Shown one piece after another: positions 31,574-43,113 of a DNA stretch of 64,000 nt. The stretch's first letter is position 1; every line of letters starts with the position of its first letter. The DNA comes from Maniola hyperantus (taxonomy: Eukaryota > Arthropoda > Insecta > Lepidoptera > Nymphalidae): the NCBI RefSeq assembly GCF_902806685.2, contig NC_048549.1, forward strand, positions 9,131,594 through 9,195,593, given 5' to 3'. The notes below the pieces were generated by a model. The model was not told the origin of the DNA. It searched no databases and saw nothing but the letters and a program-made list of their open reading frames with translations. A program made the translations under genes and the position numbers.

Positions 31574-31880
31574 ATGATCAACCCATCGCCGGCTCACTAC
31601 AGAGCGCGGATCTCTTCTCAGAGTGAGAAGGGTTTTGGCCATAGTCTACCACGCTGGCCATGTGCGGATTGGTAGACTTCACATACCTTTGAGAACATTA
31701 TGGAGAACTCTCAGGCATGCAGGTTTCCTCACGATGTTTTCCTTCACCGTTGAAGCAAGTGATATTTAATGTATAAAACGCACATAAATCAGAAAAGTTT
31801 GAGGTGCGTGCCCGGGATCGAACCCCCGACCTCCGATTAGAAGGCAGACGTCCTAACCACAGGCTATCACAGCTGTATTT
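31574..31880 (-). mobile_element. SINE family S1, near full length
   Basis: Plus strand: atgatcaacccatcgccggc, ctcttctcagagtgagaagg, ccacgctggccatgtgcgga, ctctcaggcatgcaggtttc, ctcacgatgttttccttcac, then the tRNA-like head in reverse (cgggatcgaacccccgacct; cgtcctaaccacaggctatc). Confidence 0.8.
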
Positions 31881-31917
31881 AGAACATTGTTTTTGATCAG
31901 TACCCTTTCCCTTACCT

Positions 31918-32118
31918 ATTATAAATGCGAAAGTGTGTTTGTTTGTTGGTTTGTCCTTCAATCACGTCGCAACAGTGCAACGGATTGACATGATTTTTTG
32001 CATGAGTAGGTATAGATAAAGACCTGGAGAGTACTTTTAACCCGAAAAATTGAAAGAGTTCCCACGGGATTTTTAAAAAGCCTAATTCCACGCGGACGAA
32101 GTCGCGGGCTTCAGCTAG
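31918..32118 (+). mobile_element. Helitron-like element, full length
   Basis: Begins TATTATAAATGCGAAAGTGT, has tcaatcacgtcgcaacagtg and ttcccacgggatttttaaaa, and ends in the hairpin CGCGGACGAAGTCGCG then GGCTTCAGCTAG. A textbook example of the family's 3' end. Confidence 0.8.
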
Positions 32119-32791
32119 TATTTTTATATTAGGTTGATATTTGCTTGTTCAGAGGTGCACCTAGGAAGGTCTCGCAGTGCGCGCACACCGGCTGGCACAC
32201 CTGTGTACCGTAATCGCATTACTCTTATCACGCGATGCCTTATCAGCCACACACTCGAGATTCGATTCGGTCATCGTAGCCATATACCTACGCTGCGATA
32301 TTGTTTAGGTCTTTGGAAAGACCAAAAGAGCTTTTTCTAGTGAAAACTTGAGACAGGTAAAAACTTAAAGGTCGCGTCACCGACACGCTAATATTATCAA
32401 TATAATAATTAATATTGCTCGGAGAGTTCCGATAGATGTAAAAAGGTAAACTAAGTAGGTGTAAAAAGGTATGATATTAATAGATATTAATGATTTAAGT
32501 ATGACATTGTATGATCCTAGGTGGATGTAGGGGTGATCTCCGGAACTAATGATCGATTCTGACAATTCTATCACTGATAGAGCTTTACTATCCCCGAGTG
32601 CTTTAAATAAGTGTATAGGCTATAAATTATATCACGCGGACGAAAGCAAGCTAGAAATAAAAATTAACTTCTGAACATATTGATTGTAAGGAGGTTGGTT
32701 CATTATAATGGTAGGTACCATCTTACCCCCTATCCAACCTTAGAGGTTGGTATATAGAATTACAGCAGGACTTTCAGCGAGCTTTACAACT
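32119..32791. other. Non-coding stretch
   Basis: No gene. A diverged Helitron-like second-subfamily piece is visible at 32527-32657 (ggtgatctccggaactaatg; tatcacgcggacgaaagcaa). Confidence 0.4.
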
Positions 32792-32864
32792 GGCCCTGTG
32801 GCGCAACGGATAACGCGTCTGACTACGGATCAGAAGATTCCAGGTTCGAATCCTGGCAGGGTCG
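32792..32864 (+). tRNA. tRNA-Arg (anticodon ACG), second identical copy
   Basis: The 73-nt gene body is base-for-base the same as 36-108: same acceptor arms, boxes A and B, and anticodon loop CTACGGA. Flanks differ, so it is a dispersed paralogue, not a segmental repeat of the whole region. TTTTT at 32876-32880 is a likely polymerase III stop. Confidence 0.95.
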
Positions 32865-33389
32865 CACAGTATCAACTTTTTGATAATTTTATTTGCACAA
32901 AATTGTTTGCTTGCCTCGCTTACCTTACATTGGTAATTAACTGTATTGTTGAAAAGTGACGACATTGAGCTAATGTTTGGCGAGCAAGCACAGTTCAGCA
33001 ACAATTAGGTTCAAGAAATATTAGCACTTATTAAAATAGCAGCAAGTCTGAAAATACATTGAGCTACGCATGCGTCCTCAATTATACGAAATGCGGTTTA
33101 ACACTTACGTGATAAGGTAGTTTTTTGATCCATACTAACGGCATAAAAGTTTAAACAAGCGCAGCTGATCAAATATTGTAGTGGCGATAATTGGCCGTGA
33201 TGCAATCGCGTGATTCTAGTATCCGTTTCCATAATTTTTTTCTGACTTTCTGTTTTTAAAAAGATCACTTATATTATCAGCACAGGTCTCCAGGATTTCC
33301 ATTCTATTTTACTTACCGAAAAAAGTCTTTATTTGCGTCAGAAAATCGATTCTCTGGCGCAAAATAAGTTTTTTTCTTATAAACATCCT
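32865..33389. other. Non-coding stretch
   Basis: Nothing recognised beyond the tRNA terminator region. Confidence 0.4.
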
Positions 33390-33655
33390 ATTGGAAATTT
33401 GAAACCGTGAATTTGTAGTTAGGTACATTACAAAAAAAAATGTGTTCATGAAAAAATATTAGTATTTTCAATTTTCAAAGTAAGATAACTATACCAAGTG
33501 GGGTATCATATGAAAGGGCTTTACTTGTCCATTCTAAAACTGATTTTGATGAATTATAGTTTGTGATTTATATCGTGCAAAATGTCAAAAGAATACGACT
33601 GTAGTACGGAACCCTCGGTGCGCGAGTCTGACTAGAATTTGGCCGGGGTTTTAAG
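33390..33655 (+). repeat. Repeat family B, 3' half
   Basis: Blocks gaaaccgtgaatttgtagtt, accaagtggggtatcatatg, aaagggctttacttg, gactgtagtacggaaccctc, ggtgcgcgagtctgact and ttggccggggttttaa. The (TCTG)n portion and the 5' end are missing. Confidence 0.7.
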
Positions 33656-35711
33656 CGTTATACCTACTTATTATATAGTAGGTAATACTTATTTGAAGAT
33701 GACAGAGCCAGGTTGTATAGGTATCACTCAATCTTGTAACCTTGTAGGTATTGGTTGTGTGCACATTTCGTTTACCGCATTCTTGCCTTTATTTGCAAAC
33801 ATCGCATATTTAGATGGACTATGGACTTGAGACTATTTGATAGTTTATTCAGTTGGTTTATATACAATAGGGTACGAAGATTAACCCAATTTACATAATA
33901 TAGGTACATATCTATTATAAAATAATATGTAGGTACCTACCTACCTACTTTATGCCGAATTAGAATCTTGTTTCTTCAACATTAATAAATATTGTATTTT
34001 CTACCATTGTTTTCAGTAAATATATAATTTTTAATTCTGAGCAATAAGTATTGCACACAAGCACAACACACTGCACAACACATTCACAGACAGACATCGA
34101 ATGCCTATTTGCAATTAAGTTACCTACTTATTTATATTGCAGAGAAACTCATAAGAATGACAAACTATATAGGTAGGTAAGGCCTAAACAACAAGGTGGA
34201 AGTGGAGTCAATAAAAGATGAAAATAATTCAATAATGCTTTTTATTTTCTGTTCTTTTCGTTACTTATACATAAATCAGTGCAAATTTGAAGTAATATAA
34301 AAATTGAAAGATAAGTTGTTCAAATATTTTGAATCAGTCGACTAATATTTTGTGACGAGGATTGAATACTAGTTGTAAGGTGTGCTTAAAAATTGGTAAT
34401 TAGCGAGATGACGGACCCATTATGGAAATTGTAGTAGCTATTTAAAAGAGCAGACTTGGAAGTCATTGCAACCATAGGTTCATGTCTTTGTTAGGAGAAA
34501 CAAAGAGTAGTCACGATTTCTTTAGACATACCGCAATTTCCATAATGTAAATCAGCTTTACCCCATTCCCAATACATATACGTCATACTCTATTAACAAT
34601 ACAATTTGTCACCATTTACAACGCAACCCGAAAATAACTAAAACTATAACAGTCGTTTAAAATCATAATACACCATAATTAATAAGGGTTATATAAGATA
34701 ATTAAAGCATTTTCACCTTAAATTCAATATAAAATCATAAAAGGTTTTAAATTTGATAGTTTTTTGCTAGATTTTTATATAATTTTCAATATGATTACAT
34801 AAACTATTTACAATAATTATTTGTAGGTACTAAACGCAGAACGATAAATTAATAAAAGAAATTTCGCGTTTAGAAGTTATATTTTTATAATCTATAAGAG
34901 CAACAAAATCGCCATGCATAATCACACTCAAGAATTTTAACTTAAAATAATATAATTATATAGGTAAATCAACTTTGAATTGATTCACGTCTTTGATATA
35001 AATGGAAGCATCGTTTTAAAACTAAAAAATACCTAATTAAAGAAAGAAAAAGACATATTTTGTCTTTTTAAAAAATTGAGGGATCGAAGGAAACGTTTAT
35101 TGCATCCTTTTGTATATATTATGATATGAGAAGAACCTCCTCCTTTTTTTGAAGTCGGTTAAAAAGTATCATGTAATTATTTTTTGAAGAAAATACCAAA
35201 AATTGTCTAGATGTCGCAAACCACTCAACATTATTATTTACAAACACGTTCACGTACACCAACCTACATTAACAACTAATAAAGCTTTTTACATTAACAT
35301 TATAACAAAACAAACCACCCTGGCGCCCTGCCGTCGGCGGACAACCATGGCGGCCGATTGCATTGCAATGCTCAAGTCTTCTGCACGTAATGCCACGAAA
35401 TAATTAAATTAACGTATTACATTGATCTTAACGAGATCGTACTTAGGATATCATCGTGAGATGAAGTTCACTGGAACTGATGCAGGAGGCTCCTGATCCT
35501 GAGGTACTGCTACAGTACTTCTCCCGCGGAGCGCTTCCCTTGCACCTCGAGGTATTAAAGTTCACCATTAATAAAAATGTCCTTACAAACTATATTCTAT
35601 CACTTAACACGACATCGGCCTGTCCGGTTGATCTTGTTTTTCTGGAGTCTGTAACAAAGAGAAAAAGATTTTGAGGCATTGATTTAATACAATCTTCTAC
35701 ATAATATAATA
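33656..35711. other. AT-rich region, possible 3' end of emc
   Basis: No confident gene. On the minus strand an AATAAA lies at 34246-34241. A GC-richer patch at 35480-35560 shows candidate splice acceptors (AG at 35546-35547 or 35539-35540) in the right orientation and phase to follow emc exon 1. A reverse piece of the AACCGACTTC repeat sits at 35133-35166. The link to emc is inference only. Confidence 0.25.
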
Positions 35712-35919
35712 AATAAGGAAAAGCTGACTGACTGACAGATCTACTAACGCACAGCTCAAACTACTGGACGGATCGGGCTGAAATTTGGCATGCAGAGTAG
35801 CTATTATGACGTAGACATCAGCTAAGAAAGGATTATTGAAAATTCAACCTCTAAAGGGATAAAAATAGGGGTTATAAATTTGTGTGGTCCCCGCGGATGA
35901 AGTCGCGGGAATAAGCTAG
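35712..35919 (+). mobile_element. Helitron-like element, third subfamily
   Basis: Begins with agctgactgactgacagatc, has aactactggacggatcgggc, tgaaatttggcatgcagagt and cattgaaaattcaacctcta-like blocks, and ends CGCGGATGAAGTCGCGGGAA then TAAGCTAG. The inverted copy at 61258 is the same subfamily. Confidence 0.7.
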
Positions 35920-38900
35920 TCTTGTATAATCTTAAGAATAAACAATCCAGGAGTATTACATGTACGTATATACCAGAAAGACCCTAGTAAACATCATTGT
36001 TATCTCGAATTAATTGCTTAACAAACCGTGCAATGTTTTCAACATCTAAAGTACGAGGCAAATTAGTTGGTCCCTCTGAACGTTATTACAGTTATTACTG
36101 ATTGTGACAAATAGTGTATCGGGTAGCACATGCGCATCCCGCCCGCGTCCGGCCATCTGTTACCGCATATGCCCTGTTTCGACACTGTTTTAATTCATTA
36201 GCGTCTGGTCAAAGGGCTTGCGGGACTGGCACGCCAGTTTACGCAAGTTGGTACTGCTGGTAGTTGGGTGACGAGTTCATGATCATATCATGCAGTTCAC
36301 AGCGTAGTTTAGACGTATCGTTCGGAGTATCAGTAAGTGTTAGATTACCGCTTCCCGTCCGCACATCCGCGACACAGCTGAACGGCCGCACGTGGCCATA
36401 CCCTATTTACAGACATACTGAAGGGAGGGCGCACATGTCCCGAACGGATCGGGACTTCGCGAGAGCGAACACGTGAAATCCCTTTATGAGAGCAGCATTG
36501 TCGACTGGATAATGAATAGGTGCGTTGCATTTATTTAGCTATCCGCCACCGGCGCCGTCACGTGTACGCTCGTACGCAGCTGTGAACGACCGTTACCCGC
36601 ACAATGCCCTCGATCGATCGGCGATGGAATCCGACCGATCGGCGAAATCGTTGCACGTGTGCAGCCTGGTAGAGGTTTGCCAAGACATTTCGCGGTGGAG
36701 CTGCATTGTCTACTCGCCGCCGAAGCTGGTTTATTAGTTCGGAGAAGCGTAAAGGTGCTCGTAAAACTTTCACATGCGCGATTTATGCGCAAAGTAAGCG
36801 GGGACAAAGATATTCAGAGGAGCGGACGAACTGTGGACGTGGGCGTGAACACCCTGGCGGTGCGTTGTTGTCTTCTGTCGCGTCGTCTTCTGATGACGGG
36901 ACGTGATGCGTAGGTGCCACTGGTTGCATCAATTTAAATCTTTCTCATTCTAATGATTTAAGCGTAAGCAAGCAAACCGTTATAATACATATTTATTTTA
37001 TCAGGTTTTAATAAAAAAATGTTTTCAATCAAATAATACCTACATCTTTCTTACATCTGTAACATGGGGACTTTATTATCATTAAATTCTCAATACTAGT
37101 ATTAGTACTAAATGAACGTCAACGGTTATTAAATGGGGTTGCTTGTAATAAGGGGGTGTAGAGGATTACGCGCCTATCCTTTTCATTATAATGGATACTT
37201 AGCTGCTCATTATGGTTAGGGCGAAAAGTCAAGCATTTGCCTATAAATGTACTCCCACTTACGTATTAACATTAATGGTAAAGGGAAATCGTAAAAGATA
37301 TTGTGATTCGGTATTATTTATAGCGTATAATGTGGGAAGAAGGTTAAGATGGATGCCTGTCAGACGCCGAGTAGGTTGGCGATAGGTTCCACGATCGTGA
37401 GGGCCCGAGGGCAGTCAGCTGCGGGTAACAATTTAAGTCTCGTCGCGAGATATAGTTGCCGTGGCGTACGTTCGTGACCGAGGTTTGTGGCACAACATAA
37501 GCGCCTGATGCCTCTCGAGATATCGCCGTGAAATGCCGCCTCACGACGCGCACGGAGCCAGGCATTCCAGCACGATCTCCCCGAAGCTTTTTCTATCATT
37601 TTTTCCACAGACCTGTCCGGTCGAATCGGCGGTCGCAAGACAAATAAACTCAACGTTGGATGTCCTTGTAAGTTTGAATATTTCACATTTGTATTCTGGA
37701 ATGTGGTTAAATTACTCGACATTCCGATAGTTCCTGCATAGTGTGGGCGGTGTATTAGTAAATATCTGTTTCTCAAACGTAGCCAGTGTCTTTTTGTAGG
37801 AGTCTTCGGGCATTACAAAAAATTGTTTACAGATTTAGAAGGCTATGTAATTAATGCACGTATCTACCAACCTAATATTATAATCGTTATCAAGTAATCT
37901 GACGGCATGTGATCTGTTTTGCGTACATAACGTAATTGCAAACAACAATAAATTTCAGTTTTGGGCAGATGCACTAAATACGCGACGGTGTCTGTGTAAA
38001 TTCTTGCCCGTTGCGTCTCCTAAATCACTCTTGTTTTGAACATTTCCCTCGGTCCCAACAACTGGCAGTGATTAAAATTTACGTGGCGCGACCAAGTACT
38101 ATTAACGAGCCCGGCTCGTAGACGCAAGGCGCTCGAATAAATCCTTCGGAGATGCACCTGCCGTGCGTCCAGCGGCCAACTCATCATGCATTTATAGCCT
38201 CGCTTCGCTAATCTAATCCTTGGCGGAAACTTAGGGGTAATTACGCTGCGTGGCTCGGAGATAAAATAATTATACACAGGTGTCAATCGGAATGCTAAAT
38301 GAGGCAGAAATGGCTTGAATATTCAGATTGTGTGTCAGTACAGGGTCGTTTACGCGGCGCCGGCGCAGGTGGCCGCGCTTCAAGGCTGAAATTCAAAACA
38401 GCCGTCACGCATGCGTGAGCAGCGGCGGTCTAGATTGTGTTGTGACTATTTACCGAATAGGTACCTAGGTACTCGTGGCTTTGTATACATCACCAGAACA
38501 TACAGGAATTATTGTCTACGAAAGCTAACTGGGATACCTACCTATGAGAATCAACCTCATATTTTAAACTGTTTATTAGAATAAAGTGTTCTACCTTTAG
38601 GCTTTATTAGGTTAAAATTCGATAAACTATGGATTTGGTCATAAATTAGCTAGGTATGTTAGTTATTTAATATTACTTATTGACATTTTAAACAGCAAAT
38701 ACATACTTACATACTAGGTACAATAAGCCAAGATTTGCTTTACTTTATTTCATCAAAAAACATTGTTTACTAAGTAAATCGTGCGTCGACACGGCTTGTG
38801 AATTGTGAAACTGCCAGCATCTCCACTTTTACCTTCGCTTGCGAAACACGCAGGTGCGCGCGCGCCGCAAAAACATTGACACGACCGATTTCATTAACTT

Positions 38901-39151
38901 TTTATGCAATGGCTATTCGAGTACCGTTAAGTAGTAATTATTTTAAAAATAATCTTTATCAAAAACAGGATTAATCTACCACGTCAACGTCATGTTTTTT
39001 TTCGCAAAATATACGAAATTGAAAACTACTTTATGTTCTGAAAGTCAATATTGTAATTTATGAAACTAATTGAAAACTAAATTAGGTAGGTATGTTTTGG
39101 AAGTCAACATTGTAACTTATTAAAAAAAAAATTATAAGGGTGAAAACTTAC
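35920..39151. other. Putative emc intron with GC-rich patches
   Basis: Downstream of the emc donor site on the minus strand. Mostly AT-rich, but with GC-rich, non-repetitive patches at 36120-36260, 36340-36900, 37340-37640 and 37990-38430. They contain several short frames on both strands (61-138 codons) with no protein motif, so I read them as candidate regulatory sequence and not exons. Confidence 0.35.
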
Positions 39152-39535
39152 CGTGTGGCTAGAGTGGTGTGATGAGGGAACAGCCTTGTCAGCCGGGAGG
39201 ATGGTGTTGGGCGCCGGTCGGGGTCCGAGCGGTCGGCGGCGCGGCCGGGGGGGTGAGGTGCACGCAGGCGCCAACGCCGCCTCGGCCTCGAATTGGCCCA
39301 CAGCAGGATGATTCTCTAAAGCTGATTGTAGGTCGCAGATGTAGTCGATCACGTGCTGGATGACCTCCAGTTTCGAGATCCGCCTGTTCTTTGGCATGAA
39401 CGGAACCAGGTCTTGCAATTTGGAAAGGTACATCTGGATTTCGGCGTTTTCACCGTCCCGATGCCTCTGGACTCGTCCGCTGGCGATCGCCGGCACGGAC
39501 GCTCCGGTCGCGCACACAGCAGTTATTGCTTTCAT
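39152..39535 (-). CDS. emc: Extramacrochaetae / Id-type helix-loop-helix protein, first coding exon
   Basis: The product is an Id-class helix-loop-helix regulator. In insects emc dimerises in the nucleus with Daughterless and Achaete-Scute-type bHLH proteins and keeps them off E-boxes, so it opposes neural fate. From the ATG at 39533-39535 the exon encodes 128 residues. 'MKAITAVCATGASVP' matches the Emc N-terminus; helix 1 is about residues 30-45 ('ENAEIQMYLSKLQDLV'), the loop is 'PFMPKNRRISK' (45-55), and helix 2 is 'LEVIQHVIDYICDLQSALEN' (56-75). No basic DNA-binding region precedes helix 1, the defining trait. The tail is Pro/Ala-rich with 'NTILPADKAVP'. The exon ends in phase 0 at 39152 and is followed by GTAAGT (39151-39146), a strong donor, so the C-terminus lies in a downstream exon. 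An in-frame upstream ATG at 39742 was rejected: it precedes the inferred transcription start. Confidence 0.9.
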
Positions 39536-39618
39536 CGTGATGGTCACTAAACACGAACACTGGTAGGAATTGTACGGATTTCGCGGCGCGTCACGCGTTC
39601 TACACGAGTAGCGGGTGA

Positions 39619-39655
39619 GGAATGAAGAGATGCGCGGTGCGACGTCGTATTTATG
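39619..39655 (-). promoter_or_regulatory. emc core promoter: TATA-like box and initiator
   Basis: On the minus strand CATAAATAC (39655-39647) lies 32 bp before the A of TCTTCATTCC (A at 39623), the usual TATA-to-start spacing with an arthropod-type TCATT initiator. This gives a 5' UTR of about 88 nt before the emc ATG. Upstream DNA (39660-39780) is GC-rich with GGGGCGGGGC-like stretches and a CCAATG word at 39690-39700. Start site not measured. Confidence 0.55.
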
Positions 39656-39790
39656 GGCACTGGTGGGGCGCGGGGCGGGCCGGGGCGAGCCAATGGGCGC
39701 GCGGAGGGGGCGGCGAAGCCTGATTTTCCCATGGCGGCGCACGGCGGCGTCTGCCTAAGGTTGGGCGGCCCTGGCTAAGGCCGTTGCGCT

Positions 39791-40982
39791 TGAGAGATTT
39801 TGATAAAGAAGAGAGGAGTTAAGACAGTGGGCTTTAATAGTGATGATAAATTAAATCCAATGATTACTAATGAAAGTTATCATTTATCAATTATTTGTCA
39901 GGTAAGGCCAAATACTAAGTAATTAAAAATCAAGCAAAGCATCTGCTGTATTATTTCAAAGTAAGAATCTTAATCATCTAAACAGGCTTCTATAATAATT
40001 AGAAGCTAACAACCTAGTGTTTACTTTTATCTCAATGTATAAAATAAATAGCAGAAGAGGGTAGGTGATAAATACAGAAGTAAAACCAACCAAGTCGAAT
40101 ATTAACTGAATTGTATTTGTTCAGCATTGATCTATTTATATTAAAATGAATCTACCACCCATTTCGCTAAGGTGTTTAGTCATGGAGAAGAAGGGCAAAG
40201 AAACTCCATAACACACATCTTTTAAAACATTAGAACGTTGAGCAAAGTAGTAGGTACATATTTGGTACACAGTTACAACAGGTAATCTATAAAAGGCAAA
40301 TGATTACATTACATTATAATACAATATAAGAATACTTAACTTCAGTAAGGTCCGCTGTGTTTGCTCTGGGCTGTCGATACAAGACTGTCCCCTCTCTGTC
40401 GAGGTAGGGTACTTTTATAACACTGCCATCGCAAACAAGGCGGATATCGACTATCACATGATCTTAATATTAATCATTATTTATTTTAGGTTTGTTGACA
40501 AAAGGTATGTTGACACGCCCAATTTACAATAATAAAATCAGTGACATTGATGGTCTACGTATTAATAATTTACAATAATAATAAGCGACTTAAATTGTCA
40601 GTTTACACAACATTATTATTTCACATAATAGCTATTGCCAACTGTATGTTGACAATAGCTTAATATAATGTCACTCTTAGTATATTGACAATATTTAATT
40701 TACAATGAATAATTAGTGACATGTATTGATAATTTATATAATATTATTTTTCATATTTTCATATTCCTAGATACCAAATTAAACAAGAATAAACAATAAT
40801 AGTTTTACACTATTGTATTGTATGATGACAGTAAGAAACTAGGAACATTGACATTGTATCCGGAAACGGAATAACGATTCTGTTTTAAACATCACAACAA
40901 ACATTTACTTCAGACTCCCAAGTTTATGATTAGATGAATTTTAGCATAATAATTATGTATCCAATTTTATCGTAATATAACA
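39791..40982. repeat. Long terminal repeat, emc-proximal copy
   Basis: Reading through both copies I found no difference, and a constant offset of 3323 bp holds from first to last base, so there are no indels. A plus-strand TATAAAAGG at 40288-40296 could drive transcription away from emc; the minus strand has TATATAAAT near 40737. Repeated words TTTACAAT and GTTGACA occur in 40490-40730. Confidence 0.85.
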
Positions 40983-41290
40983 CGGCCATACTGACAAGTA
41001 CTTCGCTCCCGAAGTACATAGGGAAATACGGAGAGAAAGGAAAAAAAATCCTTATGTTTTGTTTTTTTTTTTTAATACCATTCGGCAATAATAACATTTG
41101 TCCCTTTTAGGATTAAAAACTCTTGTCCCGTTTGGGAATCTCAACGTTTGTCTCATTCGGGAATCTCAAAATATTTATTTTTATTATTTATTACCGTTAT
41201 AAATTTACTATAATATGTATTTATTATTACATTTACCATATTTATTTATTTTATTTTTAATTTATTTACTTTTATTATTATCAATATTTG

Positions 41291-41540
41291 TTCCATTCGG
41301 AAATCTCAAGCTCGTCCCATTCGGGAATCTCGATATTTAGTTCCATTCGGAAATCTCAAGCTCGTCCCATTCGGGAATCTCGATATTTAGTTCCATTCGG
41401 AAATCTCAAGCTCGTCCCATTCGGGAATCTCGATATTTAGTTCCATTCGGAAATCTCAAGCTCGTCCCATTCGGGAATCTCGATATTTAGTTCCATTCGG
41501 AAATCTCAAGCTCGTCCCATTCGGGAATCTCGATATGTGT
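41291..41540. repeat. 50-bp tandem array, five units
   Basis: Units start at 41291, 41341, 41391, 41441 and 41491, each ttccattcggaaatctcaag, ctcgtcccattcgggaatct, cgatatttag. The first four are identical to each other by eye. Related single units flank the array (41130-41180; 41538-41585). Each unit contains TTCGGGAA, a TTCNNGAA word. Confidence 0.9.
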
Positions 41541-41616
41541 TCCTTTCGGAAATCTCTCAGTTCGTTCCTTTCGGAAATCTCTCAAGTTTTGTTTTTTTTT
41601 TTTTGTTTTTTTTTTT

Positions 41617-41941
41617 TTTTGTCCCATTGGGAGTCTTAACATTTTGTCCCATTGGGAGTCTTAACATTTGTCACATAGTGAGTCTTAACATTTTGTCCCA
41701 TTGGGAGTCTTAACATTTTGTCACATAGTGAGTCTTAACATTTTGTCACATAGTGAGTCTTAACATTTTGTCACATAGTGAGTCTTAACATTTTGTCCCA
41801 TTGGGAGTCTTAACATTTTGTCACAATATAGTGAGTCGTAACATTTTGTCCCATTGAACTTTTTGTCACATGGTGAGTCTTAACATTTTGTCCCATTGGG
41901 AGTCTTAACATTTTGCCACATAGTAAGTCTTAACATTTTGT

Positions 41942-41945
<4 letters not shown>
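41617..41945. repeat. 25-bp tandem array, about 13 units
   Basis: Two alternating unit types, gtcccattgggagtcttaac then atttt, and gtcacatagtgagtcttaac then atttt, interspersed irregularly. The mixture suggests repeated unequal exchange between two starting units. Confidence 0.85.
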
Positions 41946-41975
<30 letters not shown>

Positions 41976-43113
41976 CTTTTTTTTTTTTTTTTTCTTTTTC
42001 TTTTTTTTTTTTCTTTTTTTTTTCTTTTCCCTTTCCTTCCTCTCCGTTCTCCTTCTGTCATTTAGCATAAATTATTAGTATGTTTTATTATAATTCGGCC
42101 ATCTTGATAAGTACTTCGTTCCCGAAGTACATAGGAAAATAGAAAACTGCAGCCCGTGAAATTAAATCAACTACGGCAACAAAAGCACCGACACAAAAAA
42201 AAATAAGATTGTGCCATTCGCAAAACAAAATTCAATGATTCAATGTCAATGTTACTGTCATAAAAACTAGGATAGACGTCAGACCGAAATTAGAGTAGAA
42301 GAGAATATGTTTTCTTTGTTGATTATGTCTTATAAACAAGTGTAGTGTATGCAAACCAACTCAAAACAAGAATAAATTGATAACACGTAACGTAGGTATT
42401 TATAAAATTAAAATGTTCTGATAGCATTACTGAACAGAAAAAACTTGAGCAGGTAATCTGCCTTACGTTGCTAAAAAAGTAATTTAGTTAAATAATAAAA
42501 GTTACATGAATGGACCATCTCTTTTGTGTTGTTTTAAGAGAAGATAAATGGTAGAGTTATTTTAAGAAGCAAAATAAATAAATAAATATAGTTTATGTTT
42601 AAGTTACATAAATCAGAATAAGGTAATTTCTTCAAGTTTCGAGTTGTAAGTACGATGCAATTTCTCAAAAGCAAACCTACTGATTTGATTATTATTATTG
42701 TTTCGGTATATCATAACTTTCTAAATGATTTCACATTGTTATATACTTTATCAAAAACCGTTCGGCCAATCTGACCTCTAACTAGACTTATTCTTATCCA
42801 AATAAATTATACCACAAACACGTGGTTTAACGTTAAAAGTTGCACAAAGTTCACTTTAAAGCAGCACATAAATAGACTTCACTTATCTTTCAAAATTGAA
42901 GCGACGTTCTAACCAAAGGTGCCACACGAGCACCAAGTGCCGATGACAAAAGCGCTGCAGGGTGCTTTGGGATCATCGGACACGAACACCACGTGCCGCC
43001 GACGACAGGTGGCAGCCTGTCGCTTCGAGGAGAGGCCACATCCACGATTACTGAAAGCATTTGAAAAGTATTAGTATTGCGACAAGAAAAGAATTATCGT
43101 ATCCCACTTCTGA

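Larger units (their letters stand above)
40983..42141. repeat. Bracketed tandem-repeat region inside the LTR element
   Basis: Bounded by 46-bp direct repeats at 40983-41028 and 42096-42141 (cggccat...tga..aagtacttcg, then tcccgaagtacatagg), which differ at about five sites and each contain the palindrome AAGTACTTCG/CGAAGTAC. Between them lie the 50-bp array, the 25-bp array and a T-rich run at 41943-42035. Confidence 0.75.

Noticed and set aside
31800..31880. Functional tRNA gene on the minus strand
   Set aside because: Box B is present but the fold is incomplete and the sequence is the head of a SINE S1 copy.
39536..39742. Upstream in-frame ATG extending emc to 212 codons
   Set aside because: The extra N-terminus reads through the TATA-like box and GC-rich promoter and has no similarity to Emc, whose conserved start is MKAITAVCATGAS-like. 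The last 15 codons of that frame are intron read-through after GTAAGT.
41291..41945. CRISPR-like repeat array
   Set aside because: Units are contiguous tandem repeats without unique spacers, in a eukaryotic LTR element.
41880..42068. Lysine-rich 62-codon protein
   Set aside because: Translation of a T-rich homopolymer run inside the LTR element.
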